A DNA stretch of 64,000 nt from Pseudarthrobacter siccitolerans (GCF_030823375.1 NZ_JAUSXB010000001.1:310001-374000), one strand, 5' to 3'. Shown: positions 52,227-60,380, numbered from the stretch's first letter. Notes: a model not told the origin generated them from the sequence alone. Translations and numbers: made by a program.

Positions 52227-52844
52227 ATGGGGAACCTTGAGAGTGACGAGGAGAGCCTTTGGTCCCGCAGCCTGAGCGGCGACGGCGAGGCGTTTGGTGT
52301 GCTGTACGACAGGCATCGGGACCGAGTGTTCCGTCATGCTTACCGGCTCGCGGGGAACCATCACGACGCCGAAGACGTCATGGCGGCCGCCTTTCTTGAG
52401 CTGTGGCGGCGGCGCGCCAAAGTCCGTGTAGTGGATGGGTCTATCCTTCCCTGGCTGCTGGTTACGACGACGAACATGGCCCGCAATAACGGCCGTTCCG
52501 CCCTCCGCTATCGGAAGCTGCTGGACTCGCTGCCGCGCACCGAAGAGTCTTCACTGCCCCTGGAGACTGACTTCTTTGCCGGCCGCCAAGAGATCCTGGA
52601 CAAGGACTTCTCCCACGCGCTGGGCACGCTCAACGCCACGGACCTGCACCTGGTAAGTCTGGTCGTTTTCGAGGACTACCCCCTCACTGCCGCAGCAGCC
52701 GTTTTGAACATGACTCCCGGCGCGGCCAAGACGCGCATGCACAGGGCGAAGCAACGGATGAAAGCTGCGCTCTGTGGCAATAGCGGCGCGGGCGCTCCTG
52801 CCCGCAGCCAAGCAACTTCAGTTTTGGAAGGAGAACGGTCATGA
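52227..52844 (+). CDS. ECF-type RNA polymerase sigma factor
   Basis: A 205-residue sigma-70 factor. Region 2 is at residues about 20-85 (FGVLYDRHRDRVFRHAYRLA, then DAEDVMAAAFLELWRRR), and region 4 at about 125-180 (LHLVSLVVFEDYPLTAAAAV, then TPGAAKTRMHRAKQRMKAAL). It would direct transcription of a small regulon. Its stop overlaps the ATG of the next gene (ATGA), a usual place for a membrane-bound regulator of the sigma factor. Bounded by repeat copies G and H. Confidence 0.9.
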   Translation: MGNLESDEESLWSRSLSGDGEAFGVLYDRHRDRVFRHAYRLAGNHHDAEDVMAAAFLELWRRRAKVRVVDGSILPWLLVTTTNMARNNGRSALRYRKLLDSLPRTEESSLPLETDFFAGRQEILDKDFSHALGTLNATDLHLVSLVVFEDYPLTAAAAVLNMTPGAAKTRMHRAKQRMKAALCGNSGAGAPARSQATSVLEGERS

Positions 52845-53638
52845 ACCAGTTCCATGTCGATGACCGGTTCAGCAACGCACTAAGGGCAGAACTGGTTTCA
52901 CAGGTCGCTAAGGAAGCACCGGCTGCGAAACGGAAGCACAGCAGGGTGTGGCTTGGTTCCGGGGCGCTGGCCGGAGCAGGACTGCTTGGTGTTGGAGCGG
53001 CAACGGCAGGGCTTTTCTTGATGCCTGGAGGGGAAAAGGTGACACCGTTGGCATCGCCCGTGACCACCACCTACACCGGCACAGCAACGGTTGAGCTGGG
53101 TAATCCCCCTGAGGGAACCACGGGGATTCAAATAGAATTCTGGTGCCTGACCCCTGGTTGGTTCGAGTTTCCGGACGGCGCAGCCAGTAACTGCTCGGAG
53201 GAGGATGCGGCAAGCGACAGACTGGGTTGGAGCGGCTACACCATCAGCCTTGCCCCTGGCCAGGACAGTGTCACGATCAAAACTGACCCCGAGGCCCGCT
53301 GGCGGCTCACCGCCAAGTATGTGAAGCAGGAGCGGACACCGCTGGGTGTCAATGCCAAGGGTGAAACCTACGGAGTCGATAGCCCAGAAAACGGAGCCCC
53401 CGACCTGATCGCTGTAATGGCCACCAATGGGCAATCAGGGTACGCCTACGCCCGCGACCTTAACGGAGGCCCGATGCCCACGAGCCCGGAAGATGCCGTC
53501 AAGAACTTCAACACCCCACGCCCTCCACGCGAGATCCCCGTGTTCCTAAGTGACGGCGAAACCAAGGTCGGAGTCTTCATGGCGTCAGGCTCTGGAGGCG
53601 GAATACCCGCCTACCCATCCCCCTCTCCAAGGCCATGA
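52841..53638 (+). CDS. hypothetical membrane-anchored partner of the sigma factor
   Basis: A 265-residue protein: about 37 cytoplasmic residues, one membrane helix (LGSGALAGAGLLGVGAATAG, continuing LFLM), and an outer domain with two Cys residues (EFWCLTPGW and SNCSEED). The layout is like an anti-sigma factor, but the cytoplasmic part is short and has no HxxxCxxC zinc motif, so this role is only suggested by coupling to the sigma gene. The C-terminus is Pro/Ser-rich. Confidence 0.72.
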   Translation: MNQFHVDDRFSNALRAELVSQVAKEAPAAKRKHSRVWLGSGALAGAGLLGVGAATAGLFLMPGGEKVTPLASPVTTTYTGTATVELGNPPEGTTGIQIEFWCLTPGWFEFPDGAASNCSEEDAASDRLGWSGYTISLAPGQDSVTIKTDPEARWRLTAKYVKQERTPLGVNAKGETYGVDSPENGAPDLIAVMATNGQSGYAYARDLNGGPMPTSPEDAVKNFNTPRPPREIPVFLSDGETKVGVFMASGSGGGIPAYPSPSPRP

Positions 53639-54169
53639 CAGGACGCCCAGGCAAACGAAACGAGCCAACGCTTACTCACGGTCGTGACTGTCCCTTAGAT
53701 GGTTCCTCTTACGAGACCGCGGACTCGCAACGTAGAGCAGATGTCTCATAACCCAGGCGCCTCAAATCCCTAGTGTTGTGAGACGCCGGGGGGTTGCAGT
53801 TGGGATCATCACCGTTTGAGCGATGGTCCAAAGCGCTGCTGCTGCGGCTGGGCTAAAAGGGAAGGCGGACGTCGAAATCGTCAGGGGACCGGCCTGTCAG
53901 TTGAGCCGCTTGTTGCTTGACCTCGTCGGTTATCTCACCCAGGTTCTGCGACGTAGCAGTCAGTGCTGGAGCTCAACGACTCCAACCACCAGCTGCCCGT
54001 CGGCGGCACTGACTATGTAAGCCGTCAGCCGCACTGAGCACCCCCTTCTTAGTCTTTGTTTCTCAGGCTACAGCGCCGACTTCATCATCAGTGTTGGCGC
54101 GCCTGCTTGAAGAGCTGAGTGAGCAGTCAGTTAGTGGACGGTCGAGACTGGGCCGGATGTCTTGACAGC
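53639..54169. other. intergenic region with a repeat copy and a possible gene remnant
   Basis: About 530 bases. It holds the repeat at 53743-53784. On the minus strand near 53965-54045 a short frame (RLTAYIVSAADGQLVVGVVE) looks protein-like but lacks a full gene. Nothing else is supported. Confidence 0.45.
53743..53784 (+). repeat. 42-base palindromic repeat (copy H)
   Basis: GTCTCATAACC, CAGGC, GCCTC, AAATCCCTAG, TGTTGTGAGAC. Both outer arms are intact, and the length is the same as for copies C, G and J. Confidence 0.87.
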
Positions 54170-54364
54170 TCAGCGGGCCCTGCGGCGGCTTTCTTCGACG
54201 CCTGTTTCGTACCAGAAGATGGCACACGGTTCCGGGACAGGAGTATCAAGGTTCCGGTAAAGGGCGTCCAGCAGTCCTGCGAGTTCTTCGTTGGACAAGC
54301 CGGAGATGATCGCTTCCGGCCCTCTGGGGTCGTTGATAACCCTGAAAAGTCGCGAGTCCGTCAT
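54170..54364 (-). CDS. small hypothetical protein
   Basis: A 64-residue soluble protein starting MTDSRLFRVINDPRGPEAII. The EELAGLLDALYRNLDTPVPE segment suggests a helix. It lies downstream of, and in the same direction as, the gene at 54426. No family recognised. Confidence 0.5.
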   Translation of the reverse strand: MTDSRLFRVINDPRGPEAIISGLSNEELAGLLDALYRNLDTPVPEPCAIFWYETGVEESRRRAR

Positions 54365-54425
54365 CACCGGCTCTTCTGATTTCGCTGCGCCATCGCCCTC
54401 TGGCTGCGTGCCCAGCAGGGTCCCC

Positions 54426-54911
54426 CTACATCCGCCCCGCGGTAAGGTCTGGGTCAGCATCAGGACCCGCGCTGCCGGTCTCCTGCACGCTTGCGGACGA
54501 CAAAGGCCCCTCGCCGGGCGACTGCATGGAGCGCCACACGCCTACCCCGGCTGCGATCGTGGCAAGCAGGCCGCCGATCCACCACCACTTCCGCACCGAC
54601 CGCCCAGCCTCTACCGGAACGGGATCCACCACATCAGCTGCGGCTTTCGGTCCGACACGCCTTAAACGTTCCTGAACCCGCGGAGTCAGTGTCTGCACGC
54701 CGCCCGCAACCTCGTCAGCCAGTCTGCGCAATACTTCTTGGAGGCGCGGGGACGCAGTCTCAACGCCGGTATCCAGCCCGGCCACAGCTCTTTGCAGCGC
54801 AGCATGCACCCCAGGGGTGGCCCATTCCCTGCCCTTTGCCAAATGAGCCATGAGGTTCTCAGAAAGACGGTGGACCTGCTCTGTTTCAGTCATGCGTTCT
54901 GCCGTGCGCAT
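54426..54911 (-). CDS. hypothetical protein with C-terminal membrane anchor
   Basis: A 161-residue protein. The first about 100 residues are amphipathic helices with repeated short blocks (TPGVHAALQRAV, SPRLQEVLRRLA, TPRVQERLRRVG), i.e. a roughly 22-residue repeat. A membrane helix (WWWIGGLLATIAAGVGVW) near residue 118 precedes a Ser/Gly-rich tail. ATG at 54911 follows an AGGAGG-like site. Function unknown. Confidence 0.68.
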   Translation of the reverse strand: MRTAERMTETEQVHRLSENLMAHLAKGREWATPGVHAALQRAVAGLDTGVETASPRLQEVLRRLADEVAGGVQTLTPRVQERLRRVGPKAAADVVDPVPVEAGRSVRKWWWIGGLLATIAAGVGVWRSMQSPGEGPLSSASVQETGSAGPDADPDLTAGRM

Positions 54912-55777
54912 GGGTGCCTCCTGTGTGCGATGGATGCCCATAGCCTACGGCCGGCAGCACCACAGAAACAGGCCACTATCGCTAGCGTTCCACAACCTAG
55001 GAACCGGGACCGTCTGCGCCAGACACCTCAAACACGGCCATCGCCAGCTGAACCTACTCGAGGACCCCTCCGGCAACGCCCTCAGGAAATCCGGGGACGA
55101 TGTGTGGCTGCAATTGAGGCGAGGTCACGAATTAGCCGCTGGACCTCATGTTCCCGACGCGCGGAAGGCGTAGTTTGCTGCACGCCAGAGGGTCTTGCCA
55201 GACGTGTCCTGGGAGGCGCGGGAACAGGCGCCAGGCTCCTGGGCGGGGGCACCGGCAACACTTCCCCAGCCGCAGCCTGAACACGTCTGCCCATGGATCC
55301 CCCTTGACCTGATCGTTCCGGGGAAGGTCCCCCGGCGTTATCGATAGGGACACTCTAGGAAGCGCCGGGATGAGGCGGAAGGGACTCCGCCCATCATCGG
55401 GACGTATTGTTTGAATCTTGAGGTTCCCGACGGCGCGGAGTAGCTATCCCTGGCCCCTGAGGCTGGGTTGTGAGGAGCTGGCGACGGCTGGGGGGAGGTA
55501 TTCGCGGTCTCAGACGAACACCCTCGCCGCCAGCTCCGGTCACGAGCGTAGCGGTGCTTTCCTGCTGTGCGCCCCAGTAACCGGTACGCATTTCGCAAAG
55601 CCGGGAAATACTTGCCGCCAGCTGCAACAGCACTCCCCGCCGTGTTTCCTGCCTATCCAGCGTGGTGTCTCGAAACCTTGCTGCCTCGGGATACGGGACA
55701 CGCCGCTTCCTGTGCTTAGAAAAATGATGGCGGCCTTCCTTGCTGGAGGGCCGCCATCGGTGAGCAGAGAGCGTAAA
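54912..55777. other. long region without a supported gene
   Basis: About 865 bases. Open frames here have no protein-like composition and no consistent start signals. It contains the shortened repeat copy at 55667. It may be decayed coding sequence. Confidence 0.45.
55667..55701 (+). repeat. shortened accessory repeat (copy I)
   Basis: GTCTCGAAACC, TTGCT, GCCTC, then GGGATACGGGACAC. The left arm and the GCCTC block fit the 42-base repeat in the same orientation; the right half is shortened and degenerate. Confidence 0.6.
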
Positions 55778-56068
55778 TCAGAATTCGACGGTTTCGAATT
55801 CGAGGAGGTCGGCCCCCGTTGCCACGGGTGAGCGATCGCCTCCGTGGTGTTCGCCGGCCTTGCCGGTCCGCCAGTTTTGATAGTCCTCTTTGGTTGACCA
55901 GGTGCTGACGACGAAGTAGCGATCCTCGCCCTTAACCGGGCGGAGCAACTGGAAGCTTTCGAATCCCGGCTGCCCGTCGACAGCGTGTGCGCGGCCGGCG
56001 AAGCGCTGCTCGAGCTCGGGGCCCTTGCCTTCGGGGACGTGGATGGCGTTGATATTCACAACAGACAT
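55778..56068 (-). CDS. Antibiotic biosynthesis monooxygenase-domain protein (possible heme-degrading type)
   Basis: A 96-residue protein with a dimeric ferredoxin-like ABM fold: SVVNINAIHVPEGKGPELEQ, PGFESFQLLRPVKGEDRYFV and STWSTKEDYQNWRTGKAGEH. The Asn near position 5-7 and the WST/NW pattern fit IsdG/MhuD-like proteins that degrade heme, but the ABM family is broad. ATG at 56068 behind AAAGGAA is chosen over a longer frame. A family member with iron links lies next to it. Confidence 0.82.
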   Translation of the reverse strand: MSVVNINAIHVPEGKGPELEQRFAGRAHAVDGQPGFESFQLLRPVKGEDRYFVVSTWSTKEDYQNWRTGKAGEHHGGDRSPVATGADLLEFETVEF

Positions 56069-56138
56069 GGTGTTCCTTTCATGATGGGGTTGGGTCAGCG
56101 CCGGGGGGCGCTTCTTCTGCAGAACGAGCGGACTTTTA

Positions 56139-56660
56139 CTAAAGATTCGACAGGCCGGTTCCGGCGTCATCAAGGCATGGGGAGCGCTTGCCGGTGGGGA
56201 CCCCGGTGGAGCGAAGGCAGGTACATTGAGGCCCTTTCACGGCCGGGAGTGAGGTCCAGACGAAGCGCTGCATTTTGTTGTAGAGCCCGAAGTCAAGGAT
56301 GGCTCCGTTGAGCTTAGGCGCGAGGTCTTGGCTGACGCTGACCTCCACTCCGGAGCCGATGGGTCCGGGATCACTTTGATCCGCCCCTCCTGGCTGCAGT
56401 TCGCACCGGAGGGGTTTGCGGGGCAGGGTCCGGGAGAAGTACAGGCCTTGCTTCCGGCACCCGCCGGGGCCCAGGTAGCAGTGCAGCGTTCCGCCGAATA
56501 CCACGATCATTTCCACGGCTGCATCGGTGAGGAAAAACCGGCCATGGCCCGGGACCTCAGCGACAGTGAGGGCGGGTGGCGGGCTCTCGTCGCCTGCCGG
56601 GTGCCCGGGAACGTAGGCAGGCGCAGCCGCCCAACCGGCTTTTTGGCGTTTAGCAGCCAT
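56139..56660 (-). CDS. hypothetical protein, possibly HesB/IscA-like
   Basis: A 173-residue protein. ALTVAEVPGHGRFFLTDAAV resembles the start of an Fe-S biosynthesis domain, and the end carries CTCLRSTGVPTGKRSPCLDD, similar to a Cys-rich tail seen in some actinobacterial HesB-like proteins. The core Cys positions of IscA are not evident, so this is tentative. ATG start. It is divergent from the MFS gene, with the copper-cassette operator in between. Confidence 0.5.
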   Translation of the reverse strand: MAAKRQKAGWAAAPAYVPGHPAGDESPPPALTVAEVPGHGRFFLTDAAVEMIVVFGGTLHCYLGPGGCRKQGLYFSRTLPRKPLRCELQPGGADQSDPGPIGSGVEVSVSQDLAPKLNGAILDFGLYNKMQRFVWTSLPAVKGPQCTCLRSTGVPTGKRSPCLDDAGTGLSNL

Positions 56661-56740
56661 CGTCGAGGCCCCGGAGGTTCGTCTCGGTGATCATCGCAAA
56701 AGCCTTTCAGCATGGTTGTGGGAACGCGGCGGTTCATGTG

Positions 56741-56746
56741 TAATCT
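56741..56746 (+). promoter_or_regulatory. possible minus-10 box of the MFS-arsR operon
   Basis: TAATCT fits TANNNT and is directly followed by the operator palindromes. Confidence 0.4.
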
Positions 56747-56750
56747 TATT

Positions 56751-56776
56751 ATGTGCATAGTCGTGCACATATGCAC
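56751..56776. promoter_or_regulatory. ArsR/SmtB-type operator with overlapping palindromes
   Basis: Two perfect inverted repeats overlap: ATGTGCA, six bases, TGCACAT; and GTGCATA, ten bases, TATGCAC. The second has the spacing usual for SmtB-type sites. It sits between a minus-10 box and the MFS start, so repression by the ArsR protein encoded in the operon is likely. Confidence 0.65.
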
Positions 56777-56792
56777 TTGAGCGGGTGTCGGG

Positions 56793-58088
56793 ATGTTGTC
56801 GGTTTTGCGGAATGTGACGTACAGGCGCTTGTTCGCGGCGCAGGTGGTCGCGTTGCTGGGCACGGGCTTGTTGACGGTGGCGTTGGGGTTGTTGGCCTTT
56901 GACTTGGCGGGCAAGGACGCCGGGGCGGTGATGGGCACAGCGTTGACGATCAAGATGTTCGCGTATGTCGGGTTCGCGCCGGTGATCAATGCTTTGGTGG
57001 CGCGTTTGCCGAAGAAGCCGGTGCTGATCGGCGCTGACCTGATCAGGGCGGCGATGGCGTTGTGTCTGCCGTTCATCACCGAGGCGTGGCAGATCTATGT
57101 GGTGATTTTCCTGCTGCAGTCCGCCTCGGCCACGTTTACACCGGCGTTCCAGTCCCTGATCCCTGCCGTGCTGAAGCAGGAGAAGGACTACACCCGGGCG
57201 TTGTCGCTCTCCCGTCTGGCTTATGACCTGGAAGCCCTGGTGTCGCCGGCCATCGCCGCCCTGCTGCTGGGGGTACTTAGCTACAACAAGCTGTTCCTTG
57301 GCACGGTCGGAGGCTTCCTGTTTTCCGCGCTCATGGTCATCATGACTGCCCTGCCGGTGACCGGGACACCGGCTGGTGCGCCGTCGTCGTTGTGGCACCG
57401 CACCACGCTGGGCGCCCGGATTTTCTGGCGGAACCGGCGGTTGCGGTCCCTGCTGGCCCTGAATCTGGTCGTGTCGGCGCCGACCGCGCTGGTGCTGGTG
57501 AACAGCGTCGTGGTGGTCCGGGAAGTCCTGCGCCGGCCGAATACCGACCTGGCCCTGGCACTGGCATGCTTCGGCATCGGTTCCATGCTGGTGGCCCTGG
57601 GCGCTCCGCGGCTGCTGGAACGCCTCGGTGACCGGGCCGTGATGCTGACCGGCGCCGCCCTCATCCCGGCTGCCCTGGCCGGGGCAACGGTGCTGCTGTT
57701 CCTGCCCGCCGGTCCTTCGACCTGGTGGTGGCTGCTCGGGCTGTGGTTCCTGCTCGGCACCGGGAACTCAACCATCCTTACCCCGTCATCACGGCTGCTG
57801 CGTGATGCGTCCACCGAGGAGACCCGGCCCTATGTGTTCACCGCCCAGTTCTCCCTCTCCCACGCCTGCTACATCGTCAGCTACCCGCTGGCCGGCCTCG
57901 CCGGGGCGGCGGCCGGGCTCGGCCCGGCTGCGCTGGCCTTGACACTTCTTGCGATGATAGGGGCTGCAGGAGCATTCCTGTCCTGGCCCCGGCACACCCC
58001 GGAAACCATTGAGAACGCCGGGACCATCGAGAGTTTGGAGCAGGGTGATGAGCAGTCAGCCGGACCACGCGGCAACGCCAGCCGCTGA
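56793..58088 (+). CDS. MFS efflux transporter
   Basis: A 431-residue protein with about twelve membrane helices. RNVTYRRLFAAQVVALLGTG is the typical first helix of the drug-efflux (EntS-like) group, and LPKKPVLIGADLIRAAMALC includes the loop 2-3 region. The last about 30 residues are polar. It overlaps the ArsR gene by 41 bases and precedes a CopC gene, so the substrate may be a metal or metal chelate, but this is inference. Confidence 0.88.
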   Translation: MLSVLRNVTYRRLFAAQVVALLGTGLLTVALGLLAFDLAGKDAGAVMGTALTIKMFAYVGFAPVINALVARLPKKPVLIGADLIRAAMALCLPFITEAWQIYVVIFLLQSASATFTPAFQSLIPAVLKQEKDYTRALSLSRLAYDLEALVSPAIAALLLGVLSYNKLFLGTVGGFLFSALMVIMTALPVTGTPAGAPSSLWHRTTLGARIFWRNRRLRSLLALNLVVSAPTALVLVNSVVVVREVLRRPNTDLALALACFGIGSMLVALGAPRLLERLGDRAVMLTGAALIPAALAGATVLLFLPAGPSTWWWLLGLWFLLGTGNSTILTPSSRLLRDASTEETRPYVFTAQFSLSHACYIVSYPLAGLAGAAAGLGPAALALTLLAMIGAAGAFLSWPRHTPETIENAGTIESLEQGDEQSAGPRGNASR

Positions 58089-58422
58089 GCCTTCCCTCGT
58101 CCACAACGTCGCGCCGGGCCCGCAGTTGCTCGAAGCAGCCGCCGGGACCCTGCGGATGCTCGCCGAACCCACCCGTCTGCACCTTTTGTGGCAGCTCGCT
58201 GACGGGCCCAAGACCGTCACCGAACTCACCGCCGCGTCCCCGGTCCCACGGACCGTCGTCAGCCAGCACCTGGCCAAACTCCGGCTCAGCGGCCTGGTCG
58301 ATACCCGCAAAGACGGCCGGCACGTCATCTACTCCCTGCACGACGGCCACCTGATCCGGCTGATCCGTGAAACCATCAACCACGCCGACCACCGGCTCAC
58401 CGGCGAACCCAGCCACGACTAA
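58048..58422 (+). CDS. ArsR-family transcriptional regulator
   Basis: A 124-residue winged-helix repressor: LRMLAEPTRLHLLWQLADGP, TELTAASPVPRTVVSQHLAK and LVDTRKDGRHVIYSLHDGHL. The C-terminal helix has HDGHLIRLIRETINHADHRL, with Asp and His at the alpha-5 metal-site positions used by SmtB/CzrA-like sensors (DxH, then HxxH). No Cys ligand is present. ATG or the adjacent GTG at 58045 can start it. It probably binds the palindromes before the MFS gene. Confidence 0.88.
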   Translation: MSSQPDHAATPAAEPSLVHNVAPGPQLLEAAAGTLRMLAEPTRLHLLWQLADGPKTVTELTAASPVPRTVVSQHLAKLRLSGLVDTRKDGRHVIYSLHDGHLIRLIRETINHADHRLTGEPSHD

Positions 58423-58426
58423 TCGC

Positions 58427-59108
58427 GTGCCCAGAGTCCAGCCCCCGCCCGGGGAGCCGAGCCATAAAGGCAGCGCCAGCTCCCTGCCGGCGCCCCTGAC
58501 GCTCCCGCGCGCGCTCACCGTCACCGGGCTCATCCTCGGCCTCGCAGCCGCAGCGCACACGGCCGGCGGCGGGCGCCTTCCGCCCGCCCGCCCCGGTGCT
58601 CTGTCTTCTGGCGGTCCTGGTCATGCTACCGGTCACGGTGCTGGCCCGGCGGCGGATCCGCCTCCCCTCGATCGCCGCCGCCCTGGGCACCGGGCAGGTG
58701 GCCCTGCATACCGCGTTCACCTCCCTGCCCGGACCCGTTGACCACTGCAGCGCCTCAGTGATCGCCGCGCACGGCCACCACCAGGCCCAGACCATTCCGG
58801 ACTGCGCAGCGGCAGGGACCGGAATCCTGGCCCTGCACATCCCTGCAGTCCCCAGCCCCCTCATGATCACCGCGCACATCCTCGCCGTTGCCGCCACAGC
58901 CCTCCTGCTCGCACACGGCGAAACAGTGCTGTGGCGCATGCTGGCATGGCTTGCCCCGCCGGCCATCGAACTGCGCCCCAGGCCGCTCCCGGAATGGACA
59001 GCGCCCGCGCCGCTCCGGTCATCCTGCCTCCCGCAGCTGCACCCCAGCCTGCGGACCCGGCTGCTCCGCGGCCCGCCGGCCTCTTCTCCCGGCCCCCTCA
59101 GCATCTGA
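58427..59108 (+). pseudogene. membrane protein of the copper cassette, probably frameshifted
   Basis: Starting at GTG five bases after arsR, one frame gives VPRVQPPPGEPSHK and a membrane helix (LTVTGLILGLAAAAHTAGGG), then loses sense. From about 58590 another frame continues with VLCLLAVLVMLPVTVLARRR and two further helices with His-rich loops (HCSASVIAAHGHHQ). The switch lies in a CCGCCCGCCCGCCCC run, where a slipped four-base unit would restore the frame. Alternatively the gene starts at the internal GTG 58596. The His-rich loop fits a copper-related protein. Confidence 0.6.
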
Positions 59109-59198
59109 CGCTGCCCGGCGCCGGCCCACGCACCCCTTCCACGCTTCTTCTTGCCTGCCCGGAACCCGGTGCCAGGCTGTCCCGAAAGGACACCTCCC

Positions 59199-59822
59199 TT
59201 GAAGTTCTCACTTCGCCGCGCCCGCATGACCGGCGCACTGACCGCCATCCTCGCCCTGACCGCCCTCGCCGGAACCGCCCCGGCCCAGGCGCACGATGCG
59301 CTGGCTTCCACCAGCCCTGCCGACGGGCAGACCATCACCACCAACCCCGGCAAGGTCTCCATCACTCTGAACAATGCACCGGAAACGGGCGTGCCCGGCT
59401 CCAACACCATCAAGGTCATCGCACCCGACGGGCACACCGCCAGCAGCGGTGACATCAGCGTCGACGGCGCCACCCTAAGCATCGCCGCAGACATCGACCA
59501 TCCCGGCAAGCACACCGTCCAGTGGCGCGCCGTGTCCGCCGATGGGCACCCCATCGAGGGAAGCTTCGCCTTCACCTACGCCGCTGAAGGCGAAACCCAC
59601 AGCGAGGCGGCCGCGCCCGCGACGTCGGCAGCAGCCGTACCGGCAACTACGGCAGCGGAAACCCCGGCGCCTGAAACGCAGGCGTCGGCACCTGCCTCCT
59701 CCCAGACTCCGGACAACACCGGATGGTTCATCGGGATCGGCGCGGTCCTGCTGATCCTCGTCGCCGTCGGCGCCTACCTCATCGGCCGCCGCGCCAAGAC
59801 CGGAACCGACAGCACCAATTAG
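59199..59822 (+). CDS. CopC-domain copper resistance protein, membrane-anchored
   Basis: A 207-residue exported protein. TTG start behind GAAAGGA. The signal peptide (ALTAILALTALAGTAPAQA) would be cut just before His, giving HDALASTSPADGQ; this N-terminal His and the later ADGHPIEGSF His are CopC Cu(II) ligands. A Thr/Ala/Pro-rich linker and a C-terminal membrane helix (WFIGIGAVLLILVAVGAYLI) follow. It probably binds copper outside the membrane and acts with the upstream genes. Confidence 0.9.
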   Translation: MKFSLRRARMTGALTAILALTALAGTAPAQAHDALASTSPADGQTITTNPGKVSITLNNAPETGVPGSNTIKVIAPDGHTASSGDISVDGATLSIAADIDHPGKHTVQWRAVSADGHPIEGSFAFTYAAEGETHSEAAAPATSAAAVPATTAAETPAPETQASAPASSQTPDNTGWFIGIGAVLLILVAVGAYLIGRRAKTGTDSTN

Positions 59823-59838
59823 CCAACACACAATCCCC

Positions 59839-59874
59839 GATGGCCCGCCCGGACAAAAAACCGGGCGGGCCATC
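59839..59874 (+). terminator. terminator after the copC gene
   Basis: Perfect 14-base stem (GATGGCCCGCCCGG) with an A-rich eight-base loop, 16 bases after the stop. It can also serve the convergent gene. Confidence 0.85.
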
Positions 59875-59933
59875 ACCTTTGCCGGTCCAACGGCCACCGC
59901 ACCATGCGGCGGGACTGCGCTTCGGTGGCGCAG

Positions 59934-60302
59934 TCAGTACAGGAAGACATCTACCATGAGTGCCGCGATGGAACCGAGCCCGGCGAGGAGGACCAAACGC
60001 CGGGAAGGTGCCGATCGCAGCGGGCCCACACCCAGAACCAGCGCCAGTGCCGCAAACGCGAAAACGCCCGAACCCGTGTCCTGCCAGCTGACGGGGAATA
60101 CCGGAAGGGGCGCGTCAACGAAGAACTGCGGAGCGTTCACTGCCCGCAGGATCGCGTTCCAGGCAAAGGGACCGGCGAAGGCCCCAACGGCCACCGTGAC
60201 CAACGTTTCCGGGTGCCTTTCATGGGCAACAAGAAACGCAAGGACCAGCGCAGCAAGCGCTGACAGTGCTGCACCATATGAGATCGTCGTCCATGCCAGC
60301 AT
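59934..60302 (-). CDS. hypothetical four-helix membrane protein
   Basis: A 122-residue protein with helices near residues 5-25 (ISYGAALSALAALVLAFLVA), 35-52, 78-92 and 102-120. No known family is recognised, although this size with a HERHPETL loop recalls small uncharacterised integral proteins of Micrococcaceae. It converges with copC and ends the copper-related group before repeat copy J. Confidence 0.65.
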   Translation of the reverse strand: MLAWTTISYGAALSALAALVLAFLVAHERHPETLVTVAVGAFAGPFAWNAILRAVNAPQFFVDAPLPVFPVSWQDTGSGVFAFAALALVLGVGPLRSAPSRRLVLLAGLGSIAALMVDVFLY

Positions 60303-60338
60303 CGTTGCCTCCTCAGGAAGATCGCCCCGGGATGCAGT

Positions 60339-60380
60339 GTCTCATAACCGATGTGTTCCGAATCCCTAGGGTTTCGAGAC
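60339..60380 (+). repeat. 42-base palindromic repeat (copy J)
   Basis: GTCTCATAACC, GATGT, GTTCC, GAATCCCTAG, GGTTTCGAGAC. The arms GTCTCATAACC and GGTTTCGAGAC are inverted. Its right half also contains a nested near-palindrome, CGAA, CCCTAGGG, TTCG. Confidence 0.87.

Noticed and set aside
54850..55640. Several frames of 70-180 codons in both strands.
   Set aside because: They overlap one another, have low-complexity Arg/Pro/Ala composition and no consistent starts.
55667..55701. Reading the repeat at 55667 as inverted relative to the others.
   Set aside because: Its GTTTCGAGAC complement fits at first, but the order GTCTC-AACC, five bases, GCCTC matches the forward layout better, so I treat it as a shortened forward copy.
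42575..60380. Calling the repeat array a CRISPR or a classical integron.
   Set aside because: Spacing between copies is kilobases with genes in between, so it is not CRISPR. The repeats lack the GTTRRRY core and no IntI-like gene is seen, so a classical integron is not supported.
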